The notes: a model not told the origin generated them from the letters alone. A DNA stretch of 64,000 nucleotides from Sipunculus nudus (GCA_026874595.1 CM049309.1:94136723-94200722); one strand, 5' to 3'; counted from the first letter of the stretch, positions 48,658 through 61,556 are shown. Program-made: numbers and translations.

Positions 48658-50636
48658 TTAGCTCAGCTGACTGTAAGTCAACTGAGGTATAGGAATGGCG
48701 CTTTGTCCGTCGTCCGTCCGGCCGTCCATTAGCAGGGCACAAATCATAACTGCTGAACCTATAAACTTCTAAGTGAACATCTTGGGAGGTTAATAAAAAA
48801 TCTCCTTTGACACCTGAAATTAGGTCACTGCGATATATATTCTCCTAGCTATGGGGCCTGAAAGTACCCCCAGAATAATAAAAAATTTGATACAAAACCT
48901 CCAATATCTTGATAATTAATGCATGGATTTGCATGAATCTTGCCTTGAATAATGACCATGACTAGTTTTGTAAGTTCCAGAAAAGTGGTGGCGCCACCTG
49001 TATTTTTTTTATATTTTAATGAATATTTTTCTATTTTTTTACTATAAAATGACAACAATCATGTCAGTTTCTCAGCTGTGATTACATCTAGTGTCCCAAA
49101 ACCTGGTGTGTTTACTGATCACAAGTGAATGCCCTATAGTAATCACCCTGTCTGTATGTCTGTTTGTCTGTCTGTCTGTCTGTCCATTCGTCCATCCACA
49201 CAAATTTGTTTCCAGATGATAACTCGAGGTTTGATTGACATATGGATTTCAAACTTGACTTACAACATATGGCCCACCACTAAAGCAAGAACATATATGA
49301 TTTTGGGGTCACAACGTCAAAGGTCAAGGTCACAGGACTCACTTATTTAAAAAGATTATAGCTGCATTTTAAGCCAAGCTTTTCATCCCAAACTTTCCAT
49401 TTTGCACAGCTGACTTGCCAGTATGGGGAGAGCATAAATGAATTTGGGGTCACATGGTCAAAGGTCAAGGTCACAGTGGCCATCTGTTCACAAATTTGTT
49501 TCCAGATGATAACTCCAGTTTAGTTTGACGTATTGGTTTCAAACTTAACTTATATATGACTCAACACTGAAGTATGAACCATGTGGATTTTGGGGTCCAA
49601 CGGTCAAAGGTCAAGGTCACAGGACTCATTTGTTTAAAGAGAATGCATATGCATTTGAAGCCAAACTTTTCATCACAAACCTTCCATCTTCAAGATATTG
49701 CTCACCTGGCAATAGTGGAAGATTCTGTTCAATTTTGGGGTCATGAGGTCAAAGGTAAAGGTCACAGTTCCCACTTATTAGGAAGATTGTGGATGCATTT
49801 TAAGTCAAACTTTTCATCCCAAACCTTCCATCTTGCACATATAGCTGAGCTGCTAATAGGGAGGAACCTGATTGATTTGGGGGTCACAAGGGCAAAGGTC
49901 ATGGTCACAGGGGTTCTTCTGTTCTGTTTCTGGATGATAACTCCAGTTTTGATTGACATATTGGTTTCAATTTTGACTTATATATGACCCACCAATAATG
50001 TAAGAACCCTTTTGATTTTGGGGTCATAAGGCCAAAGTTCAAGGTCACAGGACCCACTTCTTTAAAAAGATTGTTGATGTATTTTTAGCCAAACTTTCTG
50101 TCCCAAACCTTCCTATCTTCCAGATGTTGATCACCTCCCAATAGTGGCAGTAACTTATGGATTTTGGGGTCACAAGGTCAAAGTTATTGGGGCCATCTGT
50201 CCACATATTAGTTTCCAAATGATATCACCAGATTGGTTTGAAATATTGGATTCAAACTTGACTTATTTATTGCCCACCACTAAAGTAAGAACTGTTGATT
50301 CTGGGGTCAAAGGTTAAAGGTCAAGGTCACAGGACCCACTACTTTAGAAAGATTGTGGATGCTTATTAAGCCAAACTTTTCATCTCAATCCTTCCATCAT
50401 CAGCATGTGGTGCGTCTGCCAATAGGGGAATTTCCTTTTGATTTTGGGGTCACAAGGTCAAAGGTTAAGGTCACAGGGCCCACCCATACACAAATTAGTT
50501 TATGGATGATAACTCCTGTTTGGTTAGACAGGTTAGCTTCAAACTGATCACAGGACCAATATTTTGGAAAACCTCATAAACATATATCCTTATAGACAAA
50601 TGCAGCTGAGCGGCGAGACCCATGGGTCCCTAGTTT
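48658..50636 (+). mobile_element. Dispersed element family B, long copy with GGTCAAAGGTCAAGGTCAC repeats
   Basis: Opens ATTAGCTCAGCTGACTGTAA with GTCCGTCGTCCGTCCGGCCG. It passes through the same blocks as 11035-11860, then a (TGTC)n run at 49150-49183. It continues into about nine diverged units carrying TTTGTTTCCAGATGATAACT, GACATATGGATTTCAAACTT, TGATTTTGGGGTCACA and GGTCAAAGGTCAAGGTCAC. It ends near GAGACCCATGGGTCCCTAGT. Short plus-strand frames (for example 49574-49987) run through unit sequence and are not genes. Confidence 0.82.
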
Positions 50637-51253
50637 ATTTATTTATTTGTCAGAGATTATTGATATAACAGATGGGAACATGTCTGTAATTGTCACAATA
50701 ATCAGTAGCGTATACAGAGACCCAGAGGGGCCATTTTAGGTTAAGTGATCACTTTAACATACCGGTCCATGCGACGAAAGTGTGTTCAGGTTTAGTTCTG
50801 TGAAGTGGATATTTTTATGTGATTTTGCCAAGTCAGTGATAGTTTATATATAAGAGAGAATTTTAAGATAACATGGACCTTTTAATTGTGTTATATTTAC
50901 AGTGTTTTTTGTAGTTATTCATCATTTCTGGTGTGACGTGTGTATTGTTAGTTTAATGTCCTGCCAGTGTAGTATTGTTATTTACACAGGGTGACACAGG
51001 TTCACCAATCATCAATCTATATCACAGGTTCACCAATCATCAATCTATATCCATATCGTACCATCATTCAGCTTGACATTAGGTATTTTAATATTTTTGT
51101 ACTATTACAACCTGTTTGATACATCATTTAAGATATCATATGCTTGTATTTAAAAAGTAATGGTCTCTGTGACTTTTTCTTGTTTAGTACTTCTGTGTTT
51201 CTCATCAGGATAACCTCTCTCATGGATTTGCCTTTTTATCAGTCTGTGTTATT
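50637..51253. other. Unique DNA with a two-copy 29-bp repeat
   Basis: CAGGTTCACCAATCATCAAT CTATATC occurs twice at about 50997-51052. No gene supported. Confidence 0.5.
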
Positions 51254-52154
51254 GTATCCGCCAAAACAGAGTTTTGCGGATACTATGTTTTCAGCTGCAC
51301 GCCGCCGCAGCCGCCGCGTAGGTGTCCGGAGAACTCCTCCGTAACCGCTGGGCGGAATTTTACGAAACCCGGGATTATGTTTGGGTCACATGTGAACTGC
51401 TGCGCCCTGATTTTGTTTTGACCTCTGACCTTTCCTCTGCGCTCTGCGTCCGTTTGTGTATCTGTTTCCACATATAAACCCACATATCTTGGGAACCGTT
51501 TGACGGATCAGGAAAATTTTTTTGCACAAATGTAGCCCTTGGAGAGCTTTATAACATACACAAAAATGGTGGCGCCACCTGTAACAATGTTTGCACAGTG
51601 TCCATCTGTTTGTCTGCCTTGGGTTAAAATCACTCATATCTCTGCAGTGATTTGACTAATTCACCTGAAATTTGGCATGCGTATACATCCTGGATAGCTT
51701 TTTTGATTTTATGACAGGTGGCGCCACCTACATTCACGTTTACGCTGCAGACATCCAAGCTCATATCTCGGGAACCGTTTGACCGGTTGGGCCAAAATTT
51801 TGCATGTGTATAGATCTCACATAGCTCTTTATCATACGCAAAACTGGTGGCGCCATCTGCAGCCATTTTTGCACAGCGTCCAACTGTTTGTCTGCCACGG
51901 GCTAAAATCACTCACTAACATATAGTGGTTTGACTTATCTGCCTCAAATTTTGCATATGTATACAACTTGGACGGCTTTCTGGATTTTGTGGTAGGTGGC
52001 GCAACCTACATACACCATTTGGCTGCAGACATCCATGCCAATATGCAACACTTCACTCTATTTCCCCTTGCCACTCAATCCATGCGTCACTTCACCCATT
52101 CCACTCTGATTTAGGCGGATACAAGTAGTCGCTTGTCCACTACCCGTATTCAAG
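51254..52154 (+). mobile_element. Hairpin-ended element family A, copy 4 (best preserved)
   Basis: Begins with the clearest 5' hairpin: GTATCCG C CAAAA, a short loop, then TTTTG CGGATAC (about 51256-51285). Then come the GCCGCCGCGTAGGTGTCCGG block, the GGTCACATGTGAACTGCTGC block and three to four half-units with GGTGGCGCCACCT. The 3' GCGGATACAAGTAGTCGC hairpin ends at GTATTCAAG. It is highly similar to copy 1 at 8016, which shares CTGCGC and GATTTTGTTTTGACCTCTGA. Both ends carrying GCGGATA-type motifs explains recognition as one unit. Confidence 0.85.
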
Positions 52155-53139
52155 TTCTTTTCTATAAAAGATGAACTTAATATGACATTTTGGTTTAACA
52201 TCCAGTGAACAGTAATAATAATAATGATTTTGGCTGACCACTTGATGTGCTAATGCTTCTGATTTGTCTATTCTGTTCCTTAACACTTGTTCAATGTTTG
52301 TAAAAGGGTTAACCCTAGTTGATGTCTAGTATAGGTTTTCAACTTATGTCAAGTCGTGTTTACTTTGGGTGATGCTTTCATTACGGTTTTCATTGTGGCT
52401 TTAAATAGGATTCTACACATTTTAGGTTATTTTCACATAAATTACTGTTCTTTATATGAGGAACCATCACAAAAAAGCTACCTTCTATGAGAAATCTCTA
52501 CATGATCAAAGAGCTTGAAACATGAACTCATGCTGGCATGAAAACTTCAACCTACAGCCATCAGCTGGGCCAAAGCCAGCACTGCCTTGCTTGACCACAT
52601 GCTGGGAAGCCCTTGTTGACCCGAGTCAGAGATCAAAGATCCAATACACTTGAAGCTCTTATCACTGTATATGAACTGGATGGTACTCACTGTTGGACCT
52701 GTGTGGCAACTTATACTTGAAACTATCATCATCTAATGGTGGAAGTCACCAAGAAAAACAATTTCCAGGATAAACCCTGATAAATATTTGTGCTCTTGGG
52801 CAGTCTTAATGGAACTGGCTAGCTGTCTGCAAAGGAATGTGCATTTTTTGTGCCCCTTTTAGACCACCATGACCTAATTTAGATAATATCACTGGGTATA
52901 CAAGAATCTGCCTAAATCCACCAGGTTAAGATTTTTGGCTCCTCCTGAAATCATCCATGAACAGTTAATACACTAGTTTAATCTGGGTGCGGTGCACCAC
53001 ATTTTTGCAATTTGAGCTGTTGCATATGCATTACACTGCAGCAGTTAACCTGATAAAAGTAGCTCTCTAGCTCAGGTATATGTTTCTGGCTAGGAGAATG
53101 AATGTGTAAATAACCATTATCCCAATATTCATATTCTTC
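52155..53139. other. Unique intron-like DNA
   Basis: No exon or element recognised. Short minus-strand frame at 52547-52732 has no recognisable content. Confidence 0.5.
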
Positions 53140-56100
53140 TGTTCTCTTCTTTCATGCAGTCTTTACACTGAGTTATACACTGTAGTCATTCATCATCCCT
53201 TCTTTCATGCAGTCTTTAAACTGAGTTATACACTGTAGTCATTCATCATCCCTTCTGTCATGCAGTCTTTACACTGAGTTATACACTAGTCATTCATCAT
53301 CCCTTCTTTCATGCAGTCTTTACACTGAGTAATACACTGTAGTCATTCATCATCCCTTCTTTCATGCAGTCTTTTCACTGAGTTATACACTGTAGTCATT
53401 CATCATCCCTTCTTTCATGCAGTCTTTACACTGAGTTATACACTGTAGTCATTCATCATCCCTTCTGTCATGCAGTCTTTACAGTGAGTTATACACTTTA
53501 ATCATTCACCATACCTTCTGTCATGCAGTCTTTACACTGAGTTATACACTGTAGTCATTCATCATCCCTTCTTTCATGCAGTCTTTACACTGCAGTCTTT
53601 ACACTTTAGTCATTCATCATCCCATCTTTCATGCAGTCTTTACACTGAGTTATACACTGTAGTCATTCATCATCCCTTCTGTCATGCAGTCTTTACAGTG
53701 AGTTATACACTTTAATCATTCATCATACCTTCTGTCATGCAGTCTTTACACTGCAGTCTTTACACTGTAGTCATTCATCATCCCTTCTTTCATGCAGTCT
53801 TTACACTTAGTTATACACTGTAGTCATTCATCATCCCTTCTTTCATGCAGTCTTTACACTGCAGTCTTTACACTTTAGTCATTCATCATCCCATCTTTCA
53901 TGCAGTCTTTACACTGAGTTATACACTGTAGTCATTCATCATCCCTTCTTTCATGCAGTCTTTACACTGAGTTATACACTGTAGTCATTCATCATACCTT
54001 CTGTCATGCAGTCTTTACACTGAGTTATACACTGTAGTCATTCATCATCCCTTCTTTCATGCAGTCTTTACACTTAGTTATACACTGTAGTCATTCATCA
54101 TCCCTTCTTTCATGCAGTCTTTACACTGCAGTCTTTACACTTTAGTCATTCATCATCCCATCTTTCATGCAGTCTTTACACTGAGTTATACACTGTAGTC
54201 ATTCATCATACCTTCTGTCATGCAGTCTTTACACTGAGTTATACACTGTAGTCATTCATCATCCCTTCTTTCATGCAGTCTTTACACTGCAGTCTTTACA
54301 CTTTAGTCATTCATCATCCCTTCTTTCATGCAGTCTTTACACTGCAGTCTTTACACTTTAGTTATTCATCATCCCTTCTTTCATGCAGTCTTTACACTGC
54401 AGTCTTTACACTTTAGTCATTCATCATCCCTTCTGTCATGCAGTCTTTACACTGAGTTATACACTTTAGTCATTCATCATCCCTTCTTTCATGCAGTCTT
54501 TACACTGCAGTCTTTACACTTTAGTCATTCATCATCCCTTCTTTCATGCAGTCTTAACACTGCAGTCTTTACACTTTAGTCATTCATCATCCCATCTTTC
54601 ATGCAGTCTTTACACTGAGTTATACACTGTAGTCATTCAGCATCCCTTCTTTCATGCAGTCTTTACACTGAGTTATACATTGTAGTCATTCATCATCCCT
54701 TCTTTCATGCAGTCTTTACACTGAGTTATACACTTTAGTCATTCATCATCCCTTCTGTCATGCAGTCTTTACACTGAGTTATACACTTTAGTCATTCATC
54801 ATCCCTTCTGTCATGCAGTCTTTACACTGAGTTATACACTGTAGTCATTCATCATCCCTTCTTTCGTGCAGTCTTTACACTGAGTTATACACTGTAGTCA
54901 TTCATCATCCCTTCTTTCATGCAGTCTTTACAGTGAGTTATACACTTTAATCATTCATCATACCTTCTGTCATGCAGTCTTTACACTGAGTTATACACTG
55001 TAGTCATTCATCATCCCATCTTTCATGCAGTCTTTACACTGCAGTCTTTACACTTTAGTCATTCATCATCCCATCTTTCATGCAGTCTTTACACTGAGTT
55101 ATACACTGTAGTCATTCATCATCCCTTCTTTCATGCAGTCTTTACACTGAGTTATACACTGTAGTCATTCATCATCCCTTCTTTCATGCAGTCTTAACAC
55201 TGCAGTCTTTACACTTTAGTCATTCATCATCCCATCTTTCATGCAGTCTTAACACTGCAGTCTTTACACTTTAGTCATTCATCATCCCTTCTTTCATGCA
55301 GTCTTAACACTGCAGTCTTTACACTTAAGTCATTCATCATCCCTTCTTTCATGCAGTCTTAACACTGCAGTTTTTACACTTAAGTCATTCATCATCCCTT
55401 CTTTCATGCAGTCTTTACACTGAGTTATACACTGTAGTCATTCATCATCCCTTCTTTCATGCAGTCTTTACACTGAGTTATACACTGTAGTCATTCATCA
55501 TCCCTTCTTTCATGCAGTCTTTACACTGAGTTATACACTGTAGTCATTCATCATCCCTTCTGTCATGCAGTCTTTACACTGAGTTATACACTGTAGTCAT
55601 TCATCATCCCTTCTTTCATGCAGTCTTAACACTGCAGTCTTTACACTTAAGTCATTCATCATCCAATCTTTCATGCAGTCTTAACACTGCAGTCTTTACA
55701 CTTTAGTCATTCATCATCCCTTCTTTCATGCAGTCTTAACACTGCAGTCTTTACACTTTAGTCATTCATCATCCCATCTTTCATGCAGTCTAAACACTGC
55801 AGTCTTTACACTTTAGTCATTCATCATCCCTTCTTTCATGCAGTCTTAACACTGCAGTCTTTACACTTAAGTCATTCATCATCCCATCTTTCATGCAGTC
55901 TTTACACTGCAGTCTTTACACTTTAGTCATTCATCATCCCTTCTTTCATGCAGTCTTTACACTGAGTTATACACTGTAGTCATTCATCATCCCTTCTGTC
56001 ATGCAGTCTTAACACTGCAGTCTTTACACTTTAGTCATTCATCATCCCATCTTTCATGCAGTCTTAACACTGCAGTCTTTACACTTTAGTCATTCATCAT

Positions 56101-56953
56101 CCCTTCTTTCATGCAGTCTTAACACTGCAATCTTTACACTTTAGTCATTCATCATCCCATCTTTCATGCAGTCTTAACACTGCAGTCTTTACACTTTAGT
56201 CATTCATCATCCCTTCTTTCATGCAGTCTTTACACTGAGTTATACACTGTAGTCATTCATCATCCCTTCTTTCATGCAGTCTTAACACTGCAGTCTTTAC
56301 ACTTTAGTCATTCATCATCCCTTCTTTCATGCAGTCTTTATACTGAGTTATACACTGTAGTCATTCATCATCCCATCTTTCATGCAGTCTTTACACTGCA
56401 GTCTTTACACTTTAGTCATTCATCATCCCTTCTTTCATGCAGTCTTTACACTGAGTTATACACTGTAGTCATTCATCATCCCTTCTTTCATGCAGTCTTA
56501 ACACTGCAGTCTTTACACTTTAGTCATTCATCATCCCTTCTTTCATGCAGTCTTTACACTGAGTTATACACTGTAGTCATTCATCATCCCTTCTGTCATG
56601 CAGTCTTTACACTGAGTTATACACTGTAGTCATTCATCATCCCTTCTTTCATGCAGTCTTTACACTGAGTTATACACTGTAGTCATTCATCATCCCTTCT
56701 GTCATGCAGTCTTTACACTGAGTTATACACTGTAGTCATTCATCATCCCTTCTTTCATGCAGTCTTAACACTGCAGTCTTTACACTTTAGTCATTCATCA
56801 TCCCATCTTTCATGCAGTCTTTACACTGAGTTATACACTGTAGTCATTCATCATCCCTTCTTTCATGCAGTCTTTACACTGAGTTATACACTGTAGTCAT
56901 TCATCATCCCTTCTTTCATGCAGTCTTTACACTGAGTTATACGCTTTAGTCAT
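53140..56953 (+). repeat. Minisatellite, 53/55-bp units, about 70 copies (3.8 kb)
   Basis: Two unit types share CATTCATCATCCCTTCTTTC ATGCAGTCTT. One continues TACACTGAGTTATACACTGT AGT (53 bp). The other continues with an internal duplication, (T/A)ACACTGCAGTCTTTACACTT TAGT (55 bp). The types are interspersed and variants (CCCATC, TGTCATG) mark higher-order blocks. No coding role. Confidence 0.98.
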
Positions 56954-57649
56954 TCCTGGTCTCCTTTGTTATAACTGCTGCTTTGTTTAGCAGGTTTATT
57001 TGGTCTAAACACCAGGGCAAGCACAGGGCCAAGAAACAGACCAGTGACAGCAGGAGGTGACAGACATTCATGGACCTATTTCAGCCCTAGTGGTAAAACC
57101 TGTAGAAACTTGCCATATAAAGCAGCAGTTAAAAGAAAGGTGATCTGGACCAACTGCAATGTATAACTACTACACTGGGCCCATGGGAGGTACTGCATTC
57201 ATGGATCCTGTTTTTGTCCCTTTCAACTCGCTACCTTATGACACAAATACATTTGAGCCTAAAGCCAGTAAAAGTCATGTTCATGTAAATAATATAGTAA
57301 ATATACCATGCATGCTGGATACTTGCTTTGGACAAGCGATGTTGACTTTAATGGTATTGGTTGTTAGATTGGATACATACTGAAATCTAATCATATTTTT
57401 CCGGATGTTGAGACATCACTTTCCTGCATGTATATATATATATAGGTTATGTTTGTGGCAGAGCCAGAGAGTACAGATGTAACTGCTTTATATGTTTTGT
57501 CTGGCGGGTGGATGTGACTCATACCTGGAGGTGTTTAAGGGCCACAAAATAAGATCTGTTTGTAAGTCCAGACATGATAAATATTCCTGGGTTTTGTGTC
57601 CTGTTGTGTATTTAATATTCAGTCAGTGTTGTAGTTCTTGTATTAGCAG
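56954..57649. other. Unique DNA leading to a candidate exon
   Basis: Mostly unremarkable; a (TA)n tract at about 57427-57446. It ends in a T-rich stretch with GTTCTTGTATTAGCAG, a moderate acceptor at 57649. Confidence 0.5.
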
Positions 57650-57739
57650 CCCGAGCCAGTCTGCCAGCCTCATGGAGTTAGGGTTAAATGAACATCTGTT
57701 AAGGTCATTTCCATGCAAACCACAAGCCTTTATGGATCA
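57650..57739 (+). CDS. Candidate internal exon (90 bp), same gene as 4591/44714 by phase
   Basis: Bounded by a moderate acceptor (TTGTATTAGCAG) and a strong donor (GATCA then GTAAGT). One frame is open: one base, 29 codons, two bases, again phase 2 on both sides. The peptide begins PSQSASLMELGLNEHLLR and continues with SFPCKPQAFMD. Joining from the exon at 44714 would complete an arginine codon (CG+C), and from 4591 a serine codon (AG+C); neither creates a stop. The polypyrimidine tract is weak and the peptide matches nothing I recognise. Phase agreement with the two stronger exons is the main support; by chance it would occur about one time in three. Confidence 0.4.
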
Positions 57740-59217
57740 GTAAGTCAACTGTAGGGATAACATGAATGCCTTGGTGCAGCTTTTTCAGATGTTGAGGGTC
57801 TGACTTTTCTAGGAATTCCAGGAATGTTTCTTGTGTGTTTGAATATCCTTTAATACTCAGGATTTTTTCCCCTGAAAATTAGTATTCAGTAATTCTGCAA
57901 GCAATTTTCTTTTTCTTTTTTAGTATGCATTATGTATTGATGATAACATATTCTTCTCTCTAACAAACAGTACTGATGACTCAGGATTCTCACCTAATCC
58001 CTACTCAGACAACTTTAAAGACCTTTGGGTGATCTGTTTCACTCTCTTCATTTCAGTACAGACATTATTACCTAAATCGATCATAAAACATGTACATTTT
58101 CATACACACTAACCTGATTTAGGAGAATCACTAAGTTACAGACAATTCAATTTGGTAAGATTTACAGTGTTTAAATACATGAATGTTGTTGTTGTAATCA
58201 GTGAACAACATTATCTAGCCCATAGTTTATGGGGCAAATAAAAAAAGGTTTATTAACAGACAAGAATGTAGTCTGAGCTCGTATAATTTTACTCCACAGC
58301 ATTCAAGATTCTTAATCACCAGATCTTGAATATTGCTAGAGTACTGAAAAAACTTTGATATGTGATATATAATCACATAAAATATATCAATCCAAGCTGA
58401 CAGAAATGTGGTTTTATTGCAGGTCAGCTCAGCCAACCGGAACAATTAAAAAATCTATTAAAAAAATTATATTGATCAAGATTACCTCCCAGATCTAATG
58501 GATTGTTCCATTGGGGACCCCTTACCCCCCACTACAATTAATGAAAATCTTTTTAACAAACTAACTAAGTGACCAAATAACAGCAATAAAAACATAATAC
58601 ATGCTGGTGAGGCATAATGTACAGATTTTTTGTTGAGTGAAGTATGAACATAGAAGGTTATGCTGTAAAATTGTAAGCAACTGAAGCCAAAAAATTGTCT
58701 TGTTTATAACTTGCCACTGTCCTTTGTCACAAATTTTGTGTCTGGTTTTAGGAATATTCATTTGACTATTTTGGTCCTGGAGTGGTAGATTATTTGATTC
58801 ATGGTTCTTTCTGTATAAGAATACTGGATAAATCTGTCTACCAATTTCTGAAGTGTTTGTTGTTATTTATATTTAGATGTTCACCATGGTGGGTCAGACA
58901 GCAGAATGCTGAATAAACAACATATTAACCTTTATGTTTGGCTAAACAAAGGAAACATATGCCTTTAACACATAGGAAGTTGGAACCTAGCCAATCGTAA
59001 CACCCTCGGCCAATTAAAACAATGGCTTTCAGCCAAATTGGATAGAAGAACAGGCAAAAATGAGCCAGCTGCTGCCTGAACAATCACATTAGCTGTAACT
59101 ACAAAGGACCACTTTACATGTCCTAACACACATCAGCTACCATGTATATTACACAGGTGTATAGCCTTTAACAATGTGCATATCATGCATGAACTACTTT
59201 CATTTTCACCCCGTCAG
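57740..59217. other. Probable intron, AT-rich unique DNA
   Basis: Starts GTAAGT. No element recognised. Minus-strand frames of 66-72 codons at 58227 and 58561 lack coding features. Confidence 0.45.
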
Positions 59218-59247
59218 GCACCTCAGGGAGACATGGATGGACAAAGG
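59218..59247 (+). CDS. Very tentative micro-exon candidate
   Basis: A strong acceptor (TTTCATTTTCACCCCGTCAG) precedes 30 bp ending AAAGG before GTACTT, a weak donor. In phase 0 it reads APQGDMDGQR, which looks protein-like. In phase 2, as the upstream candidates would require, it reads HLRETWMDK. The disagreement and weak donor keep confidence low. A longer exon with a later donor is possible, since the frame stays open beyond 59300. Confidence 0.2.
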
Positions 59248-59314
59248 GTACTTAACACATACAGATTTTATTTCTCTGTTAGTTTTGTTTTACTTGAAGG
59301 AGCCTCATACAACT

Positions 59315-60232
59315 GTCAAGGTATAGGCAGGGAGGGACAATTCCTCTTAGCCTGCTGTTACATCCTTGGCTGGGAGGGACAGTCCCTCTCAGGAGTTTAA
59401 CTTTAGGAAGGGAGGTCAGTTCCTCTCAGCTAGCCATTCTACCCCCTGGAGAGAGGGACAGTTCCTCTCACCCTGCTGTTCTACTGTTCTACCCTGGGAA
59501 GGGTAGTCAGTTCCTCTCACCCTACTGTTCACCTCCCTGGAGGAACAGTTCCTCTCAGCGTGCTGTTCAACCATGGGTAGGGAGGGACAGTTCCTCTCAG
59601 CCTGCTGTTCTACTGTTCTACCCTGGGAAGGGTAGTCACTTCCTCTCACCCTACTGTTCACCTCCCTGGAGGAACAGTTCCTCTCACCCTGCTGTTCTAC
59701 TGTTCTACCCTGGGAAGGGTAGTCAGTTCCTCTCACCCTACTGTTCACCTTCCTGGAGGAAAAGTTCCCCCTAGCCTGCAGTTCAACCATGGGTAGGGAG
59801 GGACAGTTCCTCTCAGCCTGCTGTTCACCTCCCTGGATGAACAGTTCCTCTCAGCCTGCTGTTCTACTGTTCTACCCTGGGAAGGGTAGTCAGTTCCTCT
59901 CACCCCAGTTTCTCTCAGCCTGCTGTTCAACCATGGGTAGGGAGGGACAGTTCCTCTCAGCCTGCTGTTCAACCATGGGTAGGGAGGGACAGTTTCTCTC
60001 AGCCTGCTGTTCAACCATGGGTAGGGAGGGACAGTTCCTCTCAGCCTGCTGTTCAACCATGGGTAGGGAGGGACAGTTTCTCTCAGCTTGCTGTTCAACC
60101 ATGGGTAGGGAGGGACAGTTCCTCTCAGCCTGCTGTTCAACCATGGGGAGGGAGGGACAGTTTTTTCTCAGCCTGCTGTTCAATCTTTGGGAGGGAGGGA
60201 CGGTTCCTCTCAGCCTGCATGCTGTTCCACTC
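59315..60232 (+). repeat. Minisatellite, 42-bp unit with higher-order structure, about 20 copies
   Basis: The basic unit is CAGCCTGCTGTTCAACCATG, GGTAGGGAGGGACAGTTCCT, CT. A longer module adds CTACTGTTCTACCCTGGGAA, GGGTAGTCAGTTCCTCTCAC and CCTACTGTTCACCTCCCTGG, recurring at about 59480, 59610, 59700 and 59860. The 42-base period keeps several frames open (121-150 codons on both strands); the QQAERNCPSLPMVE-type peptides are artefacts. Confidence 0.95.
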
Positions 60233-61556
60233 TGGATGTAAATGACAAAGATCAAAGTTTACATCAATTTTACCTCACTCTTTGATCTAGTACATTATTA
60301 CAGTATTTTTGTGTCAGTTAATTTTGTGTGGGTTATCTTTAAAATCCATGCTGTTCTAAATAAAGTGCATGATATAAAATGTTCATGATAAAACAATACA
60401 GAGGAGATCATGTTCTTAGACATACAGGACATAATGTGATCATACAGCCTGATTAAATATGTTTACCTGCCAGAATTTGATTCTACATATGGCTCCCTAT
60501 AAAGAAGCTTGGCTTTAAATAGATGAGTACATTGATAAATACAAAGGAGACTGTGTTAAAAACTGTTCTGTAAGCATATATATTTAGAACAGAACCATCT
60601 GGCATTAGGGAAGCTCATTTTGCTGCCACACACTTACAGCAGACGGTCAGGCCTAGCCTTACTTCCTGATTACAGTATAAGCATATTGGGCAGCCACATT
60701 GCAACAGTATCAGATTGAGTCAGTTTAATTACGGCACTGTTACTGTAACAGCTTGAAGCTGATTATAGGCCACTCTGGCAGCTGTTGTTGGGTGTGTGGT
60801 ACAGTCTGTCACACTCCCTGCATCAATGATGGCCCAAGCATCCCAGATTCCATTACACTTTGATGTCACAGACATACAGGCCTGAGGCCGTCATCATGGC
60901 AACTGTAAATATCATATAAATATATGAGCATGTTAAGTACACAGAGGGGACTAGAGTGTGGTATAGGGGTTGCCCTGTTTTGTTTAGAATAGGGACACAA
61001 TATCAGAGGTCAAGGTTACCTCTGGAAGGGACTTCTTATGAATCTCGGTGATATTTGTAAAACAAAGAGTATAATGTACAAATAGAAATAGGTAGCAGTG
61101 TCATGTGACTTATCAGTGTCATGTGACTTCATGTACCTTAATTTTCAGTCAGATTGACATGCAGTGATGCATCAGAACTTTATTGACATCTTATATTGTA
61201 ATAAAAATGTTCCACTGTATCATGCCCTGCAGATTGACACTAGGAACCTCCTCCACATCAGCTGTGTTTATCAGCTGTGGTCACTCTGGGGAAGGTCATT
61301 GTTTACATTATAAAAAGTGAGGCCATGAGAAAGGCTACAGCACAATTCTCTATGCTTCATTGTACTTGTGTTCCATATGTTATGGGATGTTTGTATTCAT
61401 GACTTGGTGGTTTATTAGTCACACAAGCAGAATTGTATTGGTGCAGGTTTTATGGGCATTTGATTAAGTAGTTGTATTTTACAAAGCCTTTGGTAACTTT
61501 ACTGATAAGCCATTATTATTATAATGCTTTAAGTTTCTGTTCTTGCTTCCATACAG
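60233..61556. other. Unique DNA
   Basis: No repeats of note beyond a doubled GTCATGTGACTT at 61098-61130. No exon supported until the acceptor at 61556. Confidence 0.45.

Noticed and set aside
49574-49987. 137-codon plus-strand frame
   Set aside because: It runs through diverged units of the family B element, repeating the same peptide fragments (FSSQTFHL) once per unit.
59416-60255. Open frames on both strands with 14-residue repeats (ERNCPSLPMVEQQA and EGQFLSACCSTMGR)
   Set aside because: A 42-base unit keeps frames open by arithmetic. Both strands being open, and no flanking coding sequence, argue against a repeat protein.
61305-61320. TATA box (ATTATAAAAAG) as a gene promoter
   Set aside because: Isolated match in AT-rich DNA with no first-exon structure downstream.
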